NCBI RefSeq assembly: GCF_040529185.1
Contig: NZ_CP159510.1
Coordinates: 1,116,001-1,180,000, forward strand
Source: Sporolactobacillus sp. Y61
GTDB taxonomy: Bacteria > Bacillota > Bacilli > Bacillales > Sporolactobacillaceae
Reading direction: 5' to 3'
Length of the DNA stretch: 64,000 nucleotides
Shown piece after piece: positions 11,277 through 18,636 of the stretch (position 1 is the first letter of the stretch; each line of letters starts with the position of its first letter). A program made the position numbers and the translations under genes. Under the pieces are notes generated by a model. The model made no database searches, was not told where the DNA came from, and worked only from the letters and a program-made list of their open reading frames with translations.

Positions 11277-11295
11277 CTGCATATCATTCAGCACT

Positions 11296-11530
11296 TTAGA
11301 CAGATCTGATTGCGTCACCAATAACTCTTAGAGCATCCTGTGCCTGGGGCAGGACACCAAGCTGATCAAGAAATCCATGATCACATCCGCAATATTCGAT
11401 AACAGAAAGGTCAACATGGTTTTGGGCCAGTCTCACCGCAAAGATATCCATTCCTACCCGGAAAAAATCAAATTCCGCTTCAATTAAAAGAGTTTCCCGG
11501 AATGTCAAATCAAGCGCAACAACCATGGAG
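11296..11530 (-). pseudogene. Alpha/beta hydrolase (esterase), C-terminal fragment
   Basis: The last 75 or so residues of an acetyl-esterase-type (Abhydrolase_3) protein: ETLLIEAEFDFFR carries the usual catalytic Asp region, and GCDHGFLDQLG carries the catalytic His. The nucleophile elbow and the whole N-terminal half are missing; sequence before 11530 changes character near the start of the IS remnants. Confidence 0.6.
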
Positions 11531-11614
11531 TCAGGCCGTGAGCTAGCTTGCCAGCGCGGCCTCAATAAGCTCGGAGGCGCTAGCATAGCTGAGCGCCTTA
11601 CGGTGTTTCTGATG

Positions 11615-11637
11615 TATATAGTAATCTAAAAGTACCC
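11615..11637 (+). repeat. 23-bp inverted repeat, left copy
   Basis: Bases 11615-11637 (core GTAATCTAAAAGTACCC) recur exactly as a reverse complement at 17849-17871. Both copies point inward and bracket 6.2 kb of IS remnants and the Shedu gene. The left copy lies just before an IS21-type remnant, so these may be IS21-family ends. Confidence 0.7.
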
Positions 11638-11717
11638 CAGGATAGTCACTGAAAACTCCCCCACTCTATTATAATAAACCCACAGACTATAAATTCTTTT
11701 GTGGGGAGAATGGGAAG

Positions 11718-11805
11718 ATGATTGCTTTGATGCAGAAACAAGACATTTTACTTATGTATTTGAGAGAGGGGCGATCCTAAAGAGAGATTGCGAGAGAAAC
11801 GGGGG
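11718..11805 (+). pseudogene. IS21-family IstA, N-terminal remnant
   Basis: Starts MIALMQKQDILLMYLREG, continues with REIARETGVD after an in-frame stop (TAA near 11779), matching the first helix-turn-helix of IstA proteins. A GGGGAGAATGGGAAG ribosome region precedes it. It breaks at about 11806, where IS4-type sequence begins. Confidence 0.65.
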
Positions 11806-12134
11806 TTGATCGAGAAAGCCTTCGGCAATTTAAAGGAACGGCTGAATCTTCGTCGGACTTCTGTTTCCTCCGAGGAGAATTTGGAAGGCAAACTTTTCGT
11901 CCAGTTCATGGCCTTGTTCTATCTTTCGTACATAAAAAAAGCCATGAGCAATCATTATCTGTTCAAACAGTACATCATTCAGGAACTTCTAGATGGACTG
12001 GACATGATCGAACAGTACAGTTAACCCGGCGGTCACATCCATTTGGGTGAGTTGACAAAGGAACAGATAAATCTTTATCAATACCTTGGTGTGGATTCAC
12101 TGGCCTTGGTATAATTTCACGGGAATTCAGGTTA
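11806..12134 (+). pseudogene. IS4-superfamily remnant, 3' end with terminal repeat
   Basis: Corresponds to the last 100 residues of the transposase at 67-1680 (from LIEKAFGNLKERLNLRRTS), with an early stop at 12022-12024, and continues to the intact 28-bp right end at 12107-12134. The left part is lost at the junction with the IS21 remnant. About nine in ten bases match the intact copy. Confidence 0.85.
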
Positions 12135-12740
12135 AAAAACGGTTCAACAGCGGTTGAATGATTATCCTCCCATGACGAAAAAAAAAAACAAGGAAAGAAA
12201 CTAATGTTTCAATACTGATGAAGCTTTTCGCTTGATCCATAACTATATAGTAAAGGTCGAAAGAGGAGAGCTTGAGTGATGGCTTAAAGAAGATCCAGCC
12301 GTTCAATCGGATACGGAAGGAATTATGTGTGATGCGTGGATGTATCGTTTCAAGAATAGGAATATTTATCATGTGGTAACCCCGTTGGCAACCCTCGTGA
12401 AATTCTTGGCATCAGTGGTAAAAAATGGTATGACTGATACAATTCATTGACCGTATTCAGTCGAAGATGGATGTTGATATAATAAGGGGAAATAATCCAT
12501 TTACTATTGTCATTGGGACGGGAAAACCAAATTGTATGATCTTCTTGAACATGGCGAACAAACTGTTGTGATGTTTTAGGGTAAGATTAAGAGAGTGAAG
12601 TCAGGAAGGTGGGGATGAGTGGTAGACAATATTAAATTATAGAGAGAAGCTGCCGACAAAACAGAAAAACAAAACTTGGAGATGATTTAATGATGTTAGG
12701 ATAGTCTTACGGACACATTTTAGTTAAACTAAGAATTAAC
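12135..12740. other. Decayed sequence without a recognisable gene
   Basis: Short reading-frame pieces with many stops, for example a plus-strand piece DEAFRLIHNYIVKVERGELE near 12215-12275. I do not recognise the source. The last 30 bases lead into the IS3-type element. Confidence 0.35.
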
Positions 12741-12757
12741 GAAAGGGTGTGTCCCGT

Positions 12758-13036
12758 ATGGACAGCGGAAAGACGACCAAAAAATTCAATAAAGAATTTC
12801 AGCAGATGATTGTGGAGCTCTACCAGGCAGGCACTCCGGTCAAAGATCTCAGCAGCGAATATGGCGTATCGGAAACGACGATTTATAAATGGATTAAGAA
12901 ACTGAATCCCATTCCTTTAGAAGATGGGAAATCCTTCACTCCTGAGGATTACCTGAAGCTTCAGAAAGAGATACGACGCATTCAGGAGGAAAATGAAATA
13001 TTAAAAAAAGCTATGGCCATATTCGCAAAAAAGTAA
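12758..13036 (+). CDS. IS3-family transposase OrfA
   Basis: About 92 residues. The N-terminal helix-turn-helix reads FNKEFQQMIVELYQAG...VKDLSSEYGVSETTIYKWIKKL, followed by a C-terminal leucine-rich coiled coil (KLQKEIRRIQEENEILKKAM). It binds the IS ends and is normally fused to OrfB by frameshifting. I use ATG 12758 rather than the upstream start at 12749. OrfA is intact, but its partner OrfB is deleted internally, so the element cannot move on its own. Confidence 0.82.
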   Translation: MDSGKTTKKFNKEFQQMIVELYQAGTPVKDLSSEYGVSETTIYKWIKKLNPIPLEDGKSFTPEDYLKLQKEIRRIQEENEILKKAMAIFAKK

Positions 13037-13047
13037 CTTCAGCTGAG

Positions 13048-13730
13048 ATGTGTGTTTTGATTGATCGCCTGCAACAAAAACATCCTATAAAAACGGTATG
13101 CCAAGTGCTGGACATGCCGCGAAGTACTTATTATCAGGCTAAAAGTGCCTGTGAGTCCAGCCTGGCCCGTGAGAATCGAGAGTTGATGCAGCGCATTCAG
13201 GCCCTTTATACAGAAAGTAAACGAATATACGGAGCTCCCAAGATTCAGAAACGCTTGAGAAAAGAAGGCTTCAGGGTCAGCCTCAAACGCGTGCAGCGGC
13301 TGATGAGACGAGCCAATCTGCGTTCCATCATTGTGAAAAAGTATCGTCCGCAATCGAACCAGGGACCGGTTGAGAACAGAAAAAATGTACTGGCTCAAGA
13401 TTTTACAGCCACAAAAATCAACCAAAAATGGGTGGCTGATATCACTTATATTCACACAATCAAAGAGGGCTGGTGCTACCTGGCCTCAGTCATGGACCTG
13501 TGTACACGACAAATTGTTGGTTATTCTTTTTCACGGAGCATGACCACGGAGCTCGCCCTGCGACCTTGAATAAAGAGGAAATTCATCAGACGACCTATAA
13601 AGATTTCGATGAAGCAAGACGTGCTCTCTTTCAATACATTGAAGGCTGGTACAACAGGGCTAGAATACATAGCGTTTTCGATTATCTGACGCCTCAGGAA
13701 GCAGAAGACAAGTTTTTGAAGACGGCCTGA
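13048..13730 (+). pseudogene. IS3-family transposase OrfB with internal deletion
   Basis: Residues 1-170 are normal: the HTH_21 region (KRIYGAPKIQKRLRKEG) and the first catalytic Asp in WVADITYI. At about 13566 the frame stops, and the remaining piece restarts with NKEEIHQTTYKDFDEARRAL and ends YNRARIHSVFDYLTPQEAE. The stretch holding the second Asp and the catalytic Glu is deleted, so no active integrase core remains. Confidence 0.85.
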
Positions 13731-13750
13731 TCAACATGCCGCACGAGCAC

Positions 13751-13858
13751 CGCTTGACATGGAGAGGCAAGCGATGTAGGCTATCTCGCCAGGCGAAAGA
13801 GATTTACCCTTTCGCCCTTCGCCAAAAAACATCGCCCGTAGAGGCTCCATGTCAAGCG
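13751..13858. repeat. 108-nt fold-back (nested inverted repeats)
   Basis: CGCTTGACATGGAG (13751-13764) pairs with CTCCATGTCAAGCG (13845-13858); inside, GCGATGT pairs with ACATCGC (13771-13777 with 13829-13835), and further in GGCGAAAG pairs with CTTTCGCC near 13792-13816. Together they can form one long hairpin. It sits right after the IS3 remnant, so it may be a small non-autonomous element or part of an IS end. Confidence 0.65.
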
Positions 13859-13935
13859 ATTCAGATCAAACTCAAAATGACGCAACAAGCTCTCAATCTA
13901 AACTTTTTTGTGTCCAATATATTGATTTACATCCA

Positions 13936-14133
13936 CGATTCAAATGTATCGAAATCAGGAACAGCAACTCATTATGCCGGAAGACTTTTCCTCCCCTTCG
14001 GAGGTACATTGAATAAAGATAACCGCTGGGTACATCTGGCTCAGACCATCCCCTGGTGGAAAGTTGGGGAGCACTACGCTGCAACGAGTCTTAATGAACT
14101 GGTGGATAGATATTATGAAACTGATGATTGCTA
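13936..14133 (+). pseudogene. IS5/IS1182-type transposase N-terminal fragment, copy 1
   Basis: Contains PFGGTLNKDNRWVHLAQTIPWWKVGEHYA, a typical N-terminus of IS5-like transposases (conserved N-x-W-V-x-L-A and I-P-W). No catalytic domain follows. A second decayed copy lies at 27474-27630. Confidence 0.6.
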
Positions 14134-14152
14134 AAGGAGAACGGGTACACTA

Positions 14153-14646
14153 AAACTGTGGTGAAAAATTACTGGAATAATCCGATTAACCCTTATAATC
14201 AATACGTTCGTGAAGAATCCAGACGGGTATGAATTTGAGATTTAGTATCATACGGCGGAAAGCTTTGCACTGAAGAATGGCAGGCTTCATGAGCTGTATG
14301 AAAAATGGCGGGCTATTGAAGATAAGGCTTCAAAAAAAGCCGTGTCTTTAGCCAGAGAAATGGCAGGAAAGAGGCTTAAACGGCCCAATCGAATAAATAA
14401 GGTGAAATAGCCTATGAACTTTATTATATTAATGATTTGAAACTGCTAGGCAAAGTTGACCGCTTTGTACCGTATATTTACCAAAAGGGTAAGGACTGGA
14501 TGGTCGATAATCAAAACATCCTGATGGATCGGCTCATGGGCTATGATAGCGGAGAAAAATCCCTTGGGAATACCTCGGCGCTGACCTTGATTGACGAGAT
14601 CACGGAAGAACAAGCAAACGAGAAAATTAAAGAGCTCGAAAAGTAA
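14153..14646 (+). pseudogene. Fragments of an unknown, partly helical protein
   Basis: Several plus-strand pieces in changing frames, for example GRLHELYEKWRAIEDKASKK near 14285-14340, then a 69-codon open piece from TTG 14437 (LLGKVDRFVPYIYQKGKDW) ending in a charged helix with EITEEQANEKIKELEK. I do not recognise a family. The pieces could continue the IS5-like transposase or come from another lost gene. Confidence 0.35.
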
Positions 14647-14720
14647 GTGGCGTTCAAAAGTTGGGTGCTTTTATTATTGGATATCAGTAAACTGTTAACC
14701 CATATTCATCAGGTCCCCTA

Positions 14721-14736
14721 ACTCGACTTCGACAGT
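14721..14736 (+). repeat. Solo end of the IS1634-type element
   Basis: ACTCGACTTCGACAGT is identical to the terminal repeat of the intact element at 25428-27365. The rest of that copy is gone; the IS630 element inserted two bases further on. Confidence 0.75.
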
Positions 14737-14739
14737 CTA

Positions 14740-15982
14740 GTGCATCGTAGCTACCATATTTGCTTTAATTTTCTACCGTGAGTTTAGGGTACAGCGATTG
14801 TAATTTGGTACGGGCATCGGCTGTGGTGAATTGCCACTTGACTGCAATCGACTGATGATTACGATCATCGCACCAGGTATTTAGCTCCCGATCCAGTTCT
14901 TCGATGGTCGGTATCCTGCGATTTAAGCATTGTTTCGAAAATAGATTCAACCCGATCTCTGCGATATTCAGCCAGCTGCCATGTTTCGGAGTGTAGTGAA
15001 TGTCCAGCTTATCCAGAATCCGCTTCACTTCGGTTGGCGGATACTTCTTATACAACGAGCCGATGCGATGTGTGTTCAGATTGTCCATGACTAAGACGAT
15101 TTTTTTGGCTTGCGGATACAGATCATCGACTAAATGATGCATCACTTCGGCAAAGTCCATCGCCGTCCGGGTAGGTCTGACGTCGACATATTGCTTACCG
15201 GTCAAAGGTTCGATAAGCCCGAAGATCGAACAGGAACCTTTCCGCTCGTATTCATAGTCAACTTTGCGAGGACTTTTGTTTCGGATCGGCAGGGGCTGAA
15301 CTTTATCGGCATGCATCATGTAGGATTTTTCATCCAGACAGATTAACGGCTTTTGTGGATCGTACGGGCGCGAATAGGCGTCCAGCACATCTTCTATATG
15401 AGCTACGAATTCGGCGTCTTGTTTTTTGGGGATGGCCCAGTATTCATCGTGGTGAGGCTTAAGTTCGTTTTTTTTACATCCGGCGGATCGCGTCTTTTTT
15501 CACGGGGACATCCAGGATCACTTTGCATTCCTGTTCCAATAGCCGTAATGACCAGTGCGAATAGCCTTCAGGTGCCCACAAGCGAGTTTGACAATTTTCG
15601 TTTCGGCTTCACCATCGATTTTCTGGTGCGAGTGATTCGACCCCTCACCGCGATTAAAGGTTAGGACCTCATCAAAGCTATTGTTCACAAAAAACCGGGT
15701 CACTTTGGCCACGGTTGAGGGGGCAACACGATTATACTTCGCAATCTCTTTGCGCTGGTGTGTTTCTCCGTGATTGATATCGGCATCAAGTAAAATCTGA
15801 CTGCGTTTCTTGATGGTTTGATTGGTCGTTTTGTCTTTCAGGATGTTCTTAAGCCGGGTCACTTCGTCGTCAGTTAAAGCAACGATGTATTTTATAGGAC
15901 GCATTATTTCACCTTTTTAAATAGATTCTATCAACAAAGGTAAAGTATTACAGTTCATTTTAAAAACTTGGCTACGATGCAC
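14740..15982 (-). mobile_element. IS630-family element with TA target duplication
   Basis: Terminal inverted repeats GTGCATCGTAGC (14740-14751) and GCTACGATGCAC (15971-15982) bound 1243 bp, and both sides are flanked by TA (14738-14739, 15983-15984), the target expected of IS630/Tc1-mariner elements. It landed beside the solo IS1634-type end. The transposase is frameshifted. Confidence 0.85.
14765..15904 (-). pseudogene. IS630-family transposase, two frameshifts
   Basis: The N-terminal helix-turn-helix part (start ATG 15904, MRPIKYIVALTDDEVTRL) reads to about 15590. The frame then shifts (APEGYSHWSLRLLE) and shifts again near a run of eight A's at about 15475. The last frame (KKNELKPHHDEYW onward) runs to the end. 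DDE residues are visible in ICLDEKS, LVMDNLNTHR and WLNIAEIGLN. Two separate shifts argue for decay rather than programmed frameshifting. Confidence 0.82.
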
Positions 15983-16088
15983 TAGATAGATAAAAATACT
16001 AATAGAATAATGATGGAGAGCAAATCAGCATTAACGATGAACAAATTAACCGAAACGAAAGCTTATTCAGAAAGAATGTGGCTTCTTT

Positions 16089-17357
16089 ATGTCATCTTCA
16101 AAATATAGTATACAAATAGTAAATCAATATTTGGTTCTCAGTAGAATGTATGATATGTTCAGATTCCCAACAGATTATAAAAGCACGCCAACGATACTGT
16201 ATTATTTTCATTTATTAGAAAAAGACAATATTGACAATGTTTTTTCACTTCAGAATAGTTTTAAAGAGATAAATTACGAACAGCAGGCTGATCTCCTAAG
16301 TGACTTAAATGACGAGGAGACTCTTTCGTTTGTTATTGGGAAACTTAATGGTAGTTATTATCGATTAGTTGGATTAAATATTAATCCTGAAATAAGAATC
16401 TACTTTGCAAATGATTTACAAATCAAGCCTTATTTTCTAGTTGTTCAATCTTCGAGGATTCGACCAAGCCTTTGGTCTAGAATTACTAGTGTAACGAATC
16501 AGAAGAAGTTCTACATTGGTGGGGACGAGGAGACCGCTTGGAATGAAAATGATTTTGTTCAAATGGCCAGAAGTTTTCCCAATAGAACAGAAATTGACAA
16601 ATATATCGACAGTGAAACATCCAAACGAGTACAAAACTACGTTGACTTGAAGGAAAATTACCCTAAAAAATTGGACAATTACATTTCAAGGAAAATCATT
16701 TATCAACCGATGCCCGCCGCCCCAGAGATAAAAGAACTTGATTTACAGACACGCAAATCGATTGAAAAATGGATTCAAAAGATGGATGGTTGGTTGAAAG
16801 AAGACGTGGATGAAAAATCTTGGCAACGGTTCTTGTTACAGATTTTTCCTTTCCTATTTCCACAATATATATATTTCAAACGAGAAATACGTATTCCAAT
16901 AGACAGTAATTCTAAAAAACTAATAGATATCCCAGACTTCTTCGCATTGAAAAACACGGGTTCTATAGATCTTATCGAAATTAAAAAACCTTCATTCCAG
17001 GTTTTACGCCGTGGACAATACAGGGGAAATTATGTGTTTAGTAATGAACTAGAGGGGCAGATCACCCAAACCCAAAAGTATCTATATAATCTTACTAGAT
17101 GGGGTAAGGCCGGTGAAAATCAACTGTCAAAAAAATTTCAACAAGAAATGAGAGATTCAAATGTTCGTGTTTTTACTAGGAATCCGAAGGCATTGCTGGT
17201 TATTGGGCGATCAAATAAACTGGATGAAGAACAAATCAGAGACTTTGATATATTACGACAAAAACAAGAAGATATAGCCGATATAATTACATATGATGAC
17301 CTCTTAAAAAGAATGAAAATGATTCTATTACGGAACTTTAACGGTTATTGGGAGTGA
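16089..17357 (+). CDS. Shedu-type (SduA, DUF4263) anti-phage nuclease
   Basis: About 422 residues. The C-terminal two thirds match the Shedu nuclease family: SWQRFLLQIFPFLFP near residue 245, a PD-(D/E)xK core with IPDFFALKNTG then DLIEIKKP near 285-300, NELEGQITQTQKYLYNL near 320-335, KALLVIGRS near 375 and a final ITYDDLLKRM. Shedu is a single-gene defence system that cleaves DNA during phage infection. The variable N-terminal 230 residues probably act as sensor and resemble nothing I know. The ribosome site is weak. It is more AT-rich than its neighbours, stands alone among IS remnants and was probably acquired by transfer. No frame damage seen. Confidence 0.8.
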   Translation: MSSSKYSIQIVNQYLVLSRMYDMFRFPTDYKSTPTILYYFHLLEKDNIDNVFSLQNSFKEINYEQQADLLSDLNDEETLSFVIGKLNGSYYRLVGLNINPEIRIYFANDLQIKPYFLVVQSSRIRPSLWSRITSVTNQKKFYIGGDEETAWNENDFVQMARSFPNRTEIDKYIDSETSKRVQNYVDLKENYPKKLDNYISRKIIYQPMPAAPEIKELDLQTRKSIEKWIQKMDGWLKEDVDEKSWQRFLLQIFPFLFPQYIYFKREIRIPIDSNSKKLIDIPDFFALKNTGSIDLIEIKKPSFQVLRRGQYRGNYVFSNELEGQITQTQKYLYNLTRWGKAGENQLSKKFQQEMRDSNVRVFTRNPKALLVIGRSNKLDEEQIRDFDILRQKQEDIADIITYDDLLKRMKMILLRNFNGYWE

Positions 17358-17569
17358 TGCTTGTTAGCATCGATGAAAAAATGTCACTTTGCCTGCACCC
17401 GTTCCTACGTTTGAGGCTTCTCAGTTTTTTCGGAACGCTAAATTTTTTTAGCCAACATTCGTAACGTCATCTAAGTCCAATTTTTAATTTTTTTGCAGGA
17501 ATTCTCAATTCTCCGTTTTTTCTCGAATGTGTTTGAAAAGGCTGTATTCATCGGGAAGAGGCGATAATT
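17358..17569. other. AT-rich spacer after the Shedu gene
   Basis: No gene seen. A short stem (GATGCTTGTTAGCATC, 17356-17371) follows the Shedu stop and could end its transcript, though no strong T-run follows. Confidence 0.35.
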
Positions 17570-17848
17570 TTGGAAAAATTGGATCAGGTGCTCATGTTAT
17601 CAGTCGGCACTTTCCAGCTGATCGCCGCCATCTGTGAAGAGATTGGCTACCGGGAGACTATCGACTAACTTCCTGACTGGGATCGAGTACGGGCACAGGC
17701 CTCACCCGGCCGGCGTCAGGTTGAAGGCTCTGGTTATCAATCTTCTGATGGATCACCAGCCGATCTATTAGATGCGCATCTTTGCGGATAAAGATCTGGA
17801 AAAGCTTCGTATCCGATGTCAAGCTGCAGCAACTCAGTGATTATGAGA
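17570..17848 (+). pseudogene. IS1634-family (DUF4277) transposase, N-terminal fragment
   Basis: From TTG 17570: LEKLDQVLMLSVGTFQLIAA, then REKI-less text IGYRETID, a stop, LPDWDRVRAQ, SPGRR and LKALVINLLMDHQPIY, the DUF4277 domain that opens many IS1634 transposases. Several in-frame stops. It ends at the right copy of the 23-bp repeat. Confidence 0.6.
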
Positions 17849-17871
17849 GGGTACTTTTAGATTACTATATA
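17849..17871 (-). repeat. 23-bp inverted repeat, right copy
   Basis: Exact reverse complement of 11615-11637. It follows a decayed IS1634-type fragment and precedes an IS4-type fragment. Confidence 0.7.
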
Positions 17872-17927
17872 CAGTTACAACCCGGATTAATTTATACCAA
17901 GGTCGTAAGCGTCAAATCCCCTCCCTT

Positions 17928-18088
17928 TGCCACAGATTAACCTGGTGCTCCTTTACGGTCAGACATCCGGTCTGCCGGTAGCTTATCGTAAGTTGACAGC
18001 CAGCGCATTGCCGATGTCAAAACGATACGGACACTGCTCGCTGATGTGGATTTTCTTAAGCAAAAGAAAGTGAAAGTAGTGATGGATG
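17928..18088 (+). pseudogene. IS4-superfamily transposase, internal fragment
   Basis: Matches bases 687-845 of the intact element at the left edge of the window (INLVLLYGQTSGLPVAYRKL, then TIRTLLADVDFLKQKKVKVV). A base loss shifts the frame in the middle. It ends abruptly where an IS3-type end begins. Confidence 0.8.
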
Positions 18089-18091
18089 AAC

Positions 18092-18111
18092 TGACCCCTA
18101 AAAGTTGGACA
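18092..18111. repeat. IS3-family terminal sequence
   Basis: TGACCCCTAAAAGTTGGACA is the usual terminal sequence of IS150-group IS3 elements. No transposase follows, so this is a solo end. Confidence 0.6.
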
Positions 18112-18595
18112 TAGTTTTTTTAGAATTCCACTGGCATCGCTTCATAACGACCACTCAGCATCCTCAATTGATAAACTCTACATGATTTTTAACAGACTGA
18201 AGGTTTTTTTAAGATCTAATCCTGTTTTGAAGATGTGAAAAGATGCGAAGAAAGTGAACTGAAAGAGAATCAGGGGGAACAAACCCAGTGATACCGCCGG
18301 ATGTCTGGGTGGCAAATTTGTTATTGCAATCAAGCACTTCGAAACATTTTAAATTGAGATGGAGTAATTAAAGCAGAAAGTCCGTCGAGGAACCCGTCAA
18401 GCTTTTTTTAGTGCACCCGTCATGGACGATAACTTGGCAGTGAAAGACCGCTGTGGGTTGCAGTGGTCCAACTACTAGCTGAAGACAAGGCTGTCCACCG
18501 CGAGGGAGAATCTGAAGAAGGTCTGAGGTAAAGTGCTGAACTTACTGTACACATTTTTTCAGAGCATTCAGCAACACTTTGGTATTTTTTAAAGA
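18112..18595. other. Decayed sequence upstream of the mannosidase operon
   Basis: No gene recognised; frames are short and broken. The last 100 bases must hold the operon promoter. A TATACT box lies at 18608-18613 without a good -35, consistent with an activator-dependent promoter. Confidence 0.35.
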
Positions 18596-18609
18596 TGAAA
18601 GCGCTTTTA
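18596..18609 (+). promoter_or_regulatory. cre-like catabolite operator
   Basis: TGAAAGCGCTTTTA matches the CcpA site consensus TGWNANCGNTNNCA at all but one position. It lies 28 bp before the GH38 start and touches the TATACT box, a position suited to repression by CcpA when glucose is present. Confidence 0.6.
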
Positions 18610-18636
18610 TACTTATATTGAAGGGAGGGAAGCAAG

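Noticed and set aside
14765-15904. Programmed frameshift in the IS630 transposase
   Set aside because: Two separate shifts are needed; a run of eight A's could serve one of them but not the other.
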